Below are positions 6,588 to 7,674 of a DNA stretch of 7,674 nucleotides, piece after piece; position 1 is the first letter of the stretch; every line of letters starts with the position of its first letter. The position numbers were made by a program, and so were the translations under genes. This DNA comes from DRGT01 sp035685445 (GTDB lineage: Archaea; Thermoproteota; Nitrososphaeria; Nitrososphaerales; Nitrosopumilaceae), in the NCBI GenBank assembly GCA_035685445.1, contig DASSAK010000076.1:1-7674 (forward strand), in the 5' to 3' direction. The notes beneath the pieces are model-generated. The model ran no database searches. It was not told the origin of the DNA and saw only the letters and a program-made list of their open reading frames with translations.

Positions 6588-6803
6588 TTATAGTAAATTA
6601 TCTTCCCAAAACTTTTCTTTACTTGGAGCAAAAAATTCATAATCAATCATACCTAGTGCAGAATCGATTTCTTCTTCTAGTTCATCTAAATGCTCAATAC
6701 CATTTTTTGAAAGTGGGATTTTATTTTCTCGACCTTTTAGAATAACTCCATACATCTCCGCAGTTATTCTATCAACATCAAGTAGCTCATGATACATATT
6801 CAT
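6588..6803 (-). CDS. Small acidic protein of unknown function
   Basis: The 71-residue protein is soluble, acidic and probably mostly helical: a first helix (about 1-25), a basic turn (K-G-R-E-N-K), then an acidic helix with E-H-L-D-E-L-E-E-E-I (about 37-46). The C-terminus is aromatic, with Y-E-F-F and K-F-W-E-D. I do not recognise the family. It lies directly upstream of purP on the same strand with a 46-base gap, so a shared transcript is possible. Either the ATG at 6803 or the one two codons later could be the start. No clear Shine-Dalgarno or strong TATA box was seen; the region near 6825-6845 is only generally AT-rich. Coding is supported by the uninterrupted frame filling the space between neighbours and a composition typical of a folded protein. 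Confidence 0.7.
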   Translation of the reverse strand: MNMYHELLDVDRITAEMYGVILKGRENKIPLSKNGIEHLDELEEEIDSALGMIDYEFFAPSKEKFWEDNLL

Positions 6804-6881
6804 GGTGAAAAATAAGGGTATTTGATTAATGATAATGAATATGTCTAAAAAAGAAATAACACATTTTTGTACTCAGAAGAG

Positions 6882-6890
6882 TTTATCAAA
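6882..6890 (+). promoter_or_regulatory. Probable TATA box for the 47-residue membrane protein
   Basis: TTTATCAAA is centred 25 bases before the ATG at 6911, the spacing expected when the transcript begins at the A of the start codon. This is the cleanest leaderless arrangement in the window and is independent support for the small gene. Confidence 0.5.
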
Positions 6891-6910
6891 TCCGATTTCA
6901 AAGTAATATT

Positions 6911-7054
6911 ATGTTTTACTCATTTGAGCTACAGCTTGCTGGTATAATTCTTTTATCGGCTATGGTGGCAGGCGGCATAAGTTTGTGGATAAAACGAAGA
7001 CGGGACAAATTAAATCAAATCGAAGAATCTAAAAAAGAAGAACAAAATATCTAG
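6911..7054 (+). CDS. 47-residue single-pass membrane microprotein
   Basis: The frame runs from ATG (6911) to TAG (7052-7054) and encodes 47 residues. A short polar N-terminus (M-F-Y-S-F-E-L-Q) is followed by one hydrophobic helix (about residues 9-27, with several small residues: A-M-V-A-G-G-I-S). A strong basic stop-transfer cluster K-R-R-R (28-31) comes next, then a charged K/E-rich cytoplasmic tail (E-E-S-K-K-E-E-Q). This predicts an N-out, C-in orientation. A TATA-like box 25 bases upstream supports leaderless expression. It stands between the divergent 71-residue gene and ubiX, 67 bases before the latter on the same strand. The family is not recognised; such proteins often act as small subunits or regulators of membrane complexes, but nothing here tells which. 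The ordered signal-like layout makes chance unlikely, though the short length keeps confidence moderate. Confidence 0.7.
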   Translation: MFYSFELQLAGIILLSAMVAGGISLWIKRRRDKLNQIEESKKEEQNI

Positions 7055-7076
7055 ATTTTGTTAGTGGTAAATTTCA

Positions 7077-7090
7077 TTTTTAATATAATA
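7077..7090 (+). promoter_or_regulatory. Possible TATA box for ubiX
   Basis: The AT-rich run TTTTTAATATAATA is centred about 37 bases before the TTG at 7122 and would give a leader of roughly 10 bases. The whole gap is AT-rich, so the exact element is uncertain. Confidence 0.35.
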
Positions 7091-7121
7091 GATAAAATAG
7101 TGTATTAATCAATCAAAGATA

Positions 7122-7674
7122 TTGAAACTAATCGTTGGAATTACTGGTAGTACTGGCGTTATTTATGGAGTCAGGTTATTGGAGATTCTAAAAAAACTTA
7201 ATGTTGAAACACATTTGATAATGTCTGAATGGGCAGCAAAATGTTTGACAATGGAAACAAATTATACCCTAGAACAAGTGACATCTTTAGCTAGTACTAC
7301 TTCTGATGAACATAATATGGCATCAAGCATTTCTAGTGGAACTCATAAAGTTGATGGAATGATTGTTATTCCTTGTAGCATGAAAACATTGTCTAGTATT
7401 GCAAATGGTTATGATGAAACATTGGTTGCGAGAGCTGCTGGTGTGACTATAAAGGAAGGACGAAAATTAGTTTTGATGGTTCGAGAAACTCCATTAAGTG
7501 CCATTAATCTAGAAAACATGTTAAAATTAGCTAGACTTGGAATCGTAATCCTACCACCAGTGACAGAATTTTATACAAAGCCAAAATCAATTGATGATAT
7601 AGTGAATCACGGTGTGGGAAAATGTCTTGATCAATTCAATTTGGAGCACGATTTATACCCTAGATGGGGAACAT
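7122..7674 (+). CDS. ubiX: UbiX flavin prenyltransferase (3' end cut by window)
   Basis: The frame opens with TTG at 7122 and is still open at the last base; 184 residues are visible, close to the usual UbiX length of about 185-200, so little is missing. Family landmarks are the FMN-binding G-I-T-G-S-T-G-V-I-Y-G (6-16), I-P-C-S-M-K-T-L (83-90), A-R-A-A-G-V-T-I-K-E (103-112) and R-K-L-V-L-M-V-R-E-T-P-L-S (114-126). N-M-L-K-L-A-R-L-G (132-140), I-L-P-P-V (143-147) and the final I-D-D-I-V-N-H-G-V-G segment complete the fold. UbiX joins dimethylallyl phosphate to FMN to make prenylated FMN, the cofactor of UbiD-type decarboxylases. In archaea one such enzyme acts in the modified mevalonate pathway, so this gene may serve membrane-lipid synthesis (inference). 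The TTG gives the expected M-K-L-I-V-G-I-T-G start. Confidence 0.95.
   Translation, partial: MKLIVGITGSTGVIYGVRLLEILKKLNVETHLIMSEWAAKCLTMETNYTLEQVTSLASTTSDEHNMASSISSGTHKVDGMIVIPCSMKTLSSIANGYDETLVARAAGVTIKEGRKLVLMVRETPLSAINLENMLKLARLGIVILPPVTEFYTKPKSIDDIVNHGVGKCLDQFNLEHDLYPRWGT

Noticed and set aside
6835..6906. Short plus-strand frame of 23 codons (M-N-M-S-K-K-E)
   Set aside because: It is too short and has no hydrophobic, structural or promoter support; the TATA-like box of the next gene lies within it.

Overview
The window is AT-rich and looks archaeal, most likely an ammonia-oxidising member of the Nitrososphaerota (Nitrosopumilus-like). Four things point there: TATA-like boxes about 25 to 37 bases before several start codons with almost no leader; an archaeal PurP-type purine enzyme; an exported protein ending in the Trp-rich 'W..NNA.WW' repeats I associate with this phylum; and frequent TTG/GTG starts. 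The genus is inferred, not proven. No rRNA, tRNA, CRISPR array, transposon or phage gene was seen, and no gene-free stretch reaches 300 bases.

Left part (1-2528): the end of a surface or exported protein with Ig-like/macroglobulin-like modules and two Trp-rich C-terminal repeats. A plus-strand pair follows: a small protein of unknown function with a roadblock-like look (1015-1395) and a PIN-like DUF5615-type putative nuclease (1406-1696). This pair meets, with a one-base gap, a minus-strand gene for a six-helix membrane protein with a Cys-Cys pair and an intramembrane CPTC motif (1698-2528).

Middle (2566-4910, minus strand): a Trk/Ktr-type potassium uptake channel with two CBS domains fused to its N-terminus, preceded by a second copy of the small protein family seen at 1015. 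The two copies align without gaps from residue 1 to about residue 122 with roughly 30% identity (counted by eye). This supports the TTG start of the first copy and places the pair on either side of the channel and membrane-protein genes.

Right part (5028-7674): a DUF151/bifunctional-nuclease-like protein (plus) overlaps tail to tail by four bases with a purP-family gene (minus), which lies behind a 71-residue protein of unknown function. Next come a 47-residue single-pass membrane protein (6911-7054) and a nearly complete ubiX gene for flavin prenyltransferase (7122 to the window end). The window mostly holds housekeeping genes (potassium balance, purine synthesis, prenylated-FMN synthesis) mixed with small lineage-specific genes. 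The best leads are the paralogous small-protein pair, the CPTC membrane protein, the CBS-channel fusion, the microprotein and the atypical PurP C-terminus.
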